Source: Tepidiphilus sp.
Lineage (GTDB): Bacteria > Pseudomonadota > Gammaproteobacteria > Burkholderiales > Rhodocyclaceae
Direction of reading: 5' to 3'
Assembly (NCBI GenBank): GCA_028684345.1
Contig: JAQUGB010000125.1
Location: 1 to 5,330 of the forward strand
DNA length: 5,330 nucleotides
Shown: one piece after another, positions 4,777 through 5,330 of the stretch
Numbering within the stretch: the stretch's first letter is position 1
How the letters are laid out: each line of letters opens with the position of its first letter
Translations under genes and position numbers: made by a program
Notes under the pieces: model-generated
What the model was told of the DNA's origin: nothing
Database searches by the model: none
What the model saw: only the letters and a program-made list of their open reading frames with translations

Positions 4777-5330
4777 TCAGCGCGACAGCAGCAGTTTCGC
4801 CCGGGCGACGACGTGATCGACCGTGAAACCGAAGAACTCGAACAGGCGCGGGGCCGGGGCGGAGGCGCCGAAGCGGTCGATGCCGAGCACGTCGCCGTGG
4901 CTGCCGACGTAGCGCCACCAGCCTTCGCCCGAGCCGGCTTCGATGGCGAGTTTGGGCACGTCCGGCGGCAGTATCGCGTTGCGGTATTCGATCGGCTGCT
5001 GGTCGAAGCGCCGCGCGCAGGGCAGGGAGACGACGGCGGCGGCGATGCCGGACTGGGCCAGCGCGCCGCGCGCATCGAGCGCGAGCGACACCTCCGAGCC
5101 GGTGGCGATCAGGATGAGGTCGGGGGCGCGCTCGGCTTCCCGCAGCACATAGCCGCCGCGCCCGATCGCTTCGATCTGCTGCGGCGAGCGTTCGATGAAG
5201 GGCAGGTTCTGGCGCGACAGCAGCAGGGCCGAGGGGCCGTCGGTGCGCTCGAGCGCGAGGCGCCAGGCCACGGCCGTTTCGACGCTGTCGGCCGGACGCC
5301 AGACGTCGAGATTGGGGATGAGGCGCAGCG
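4777..5330 (-). CDS. tkt: Transketolase, C-terminal part (gene runs off the right edge)
   Basis: Transketolase moves two-carbon units between sugar phosphates, using thiamine diphosphate, in the non-oxidative pentose phosphate pathway and the Calvin cycle. About 184 codons of the 3' end are present; enterobacterial TktA has about 663, so the start and the thiamine-binding domains lie outside. The frame is open to the right edge, beginning with LRLIPNLDVWRPADSVETA and continuing into AWRLALERTDGPSALLLSRQ, a characteristic transketolase stretch. It then shows GGYVLREAE, IATGSEVSLALDA, VVSLPCARRFDQQ, AIEAGSGEGWWRYVG and, near the end, FEFFGFTVDHVVARAKLLL. The GTG at 5269-5271 is an internal Val, not a start. 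The stop is TGA at 4777-4779, 30 nt before gap. Being first in the visible order, it or a gene further upstream probably carries the operon promoter. Confidence 0.96.
   Translation of the reverse strand, partial: LRLIPNLDVWRPADSVETAVAWRLALERTDGPSALLLSRQNLPFIERSPQQIEAIGRGGYVLREAERAPDLILIATGSEVSLALDARGALAQSGIAAAVVSLPCARRFDQQPIEYRNAILPPDVPKLAIEAGSGEGWWRYVGSHGDVLGIDRFGASAPAPRLFEFFGFTVDHVVARAKLLLSR

Noticed and set aside
5269..5271. GTG as a start codon for a 164-residue transketolase fragment
   Set aside because: The frame continues to the right edge with typical transketolase sequence, so this is an internal Val.

Overview
This GC-rich window reads like a stretch of core chromosome from a proteobacterium, most likely a betaproteobacterium. 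That placement rests on protein content: a DUF1841 protein, an anchorless RnfB/RsxB and an Nth of proteobacterial type sit side by side, and the glycolytic genes follow a tkt-gap-pgk order. I could not run a search, so the lineage is an inference and I do not name a genus.

Layout. On the plus strand, positions 1-632 hold the 3' part of a metallo-beta-lactamase-fold protein of the oxygen-binding di-iron (flavodiiron-like) type, without a flavodoxin domain. It converges on a long minus-strand gene block. A perfect 14-bp hairpin (655-689) separates the two units. Read in the direction of transcription (right to left), the block is: transketolase (3' end only, 4777-5330), glyceraldehyde-3-phosphate dehydrogenase (3727-4746), phosphoglycerate kinase (2532-3716), an RnfB/RsxB-type ferredoxin (1858-2442), endonuclease III (1101-1769) and a DUF1841 protein (695-1120).

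How the genes work together. Transketolase, GAPDH and PGK are shared by glycolysis/gluconeogenesis, the non-oxidative pentose phosphate pathway and the Calvin cycle. They are tightly packed, with strong Shine-Dalgarno sites 6 nt before gap and pgk. An 89-nt spacer separates pgk from a second group, rnfB-nth-DUF1841, in which nth and the DUF1841 gene overlap by 20 nt. The second group mixes an electron-transfer ferredoxin, an iron-sulfur DNA-repair glycosylase and an uncharacterised histidine-rich protein. All six minus-strand genes may be co-transcribed from a promoter beyond the right edge; no convincing internal promoter was seen.

No mobile element, CRISPR array, tRNA or rRNA is visible, and no stretch longer than 300 bases lacks a gene. 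I found no obviously new multi-gene system. The points most worth a second look are the HExxH motif in the DUF1841 protein, the unusual cofactor-pocket residues of the GAPDH, the stand-alone di-iron MBL protein, the RnfB without a membrane anchor, and a run of nine C bases in the rnfB coding strand.
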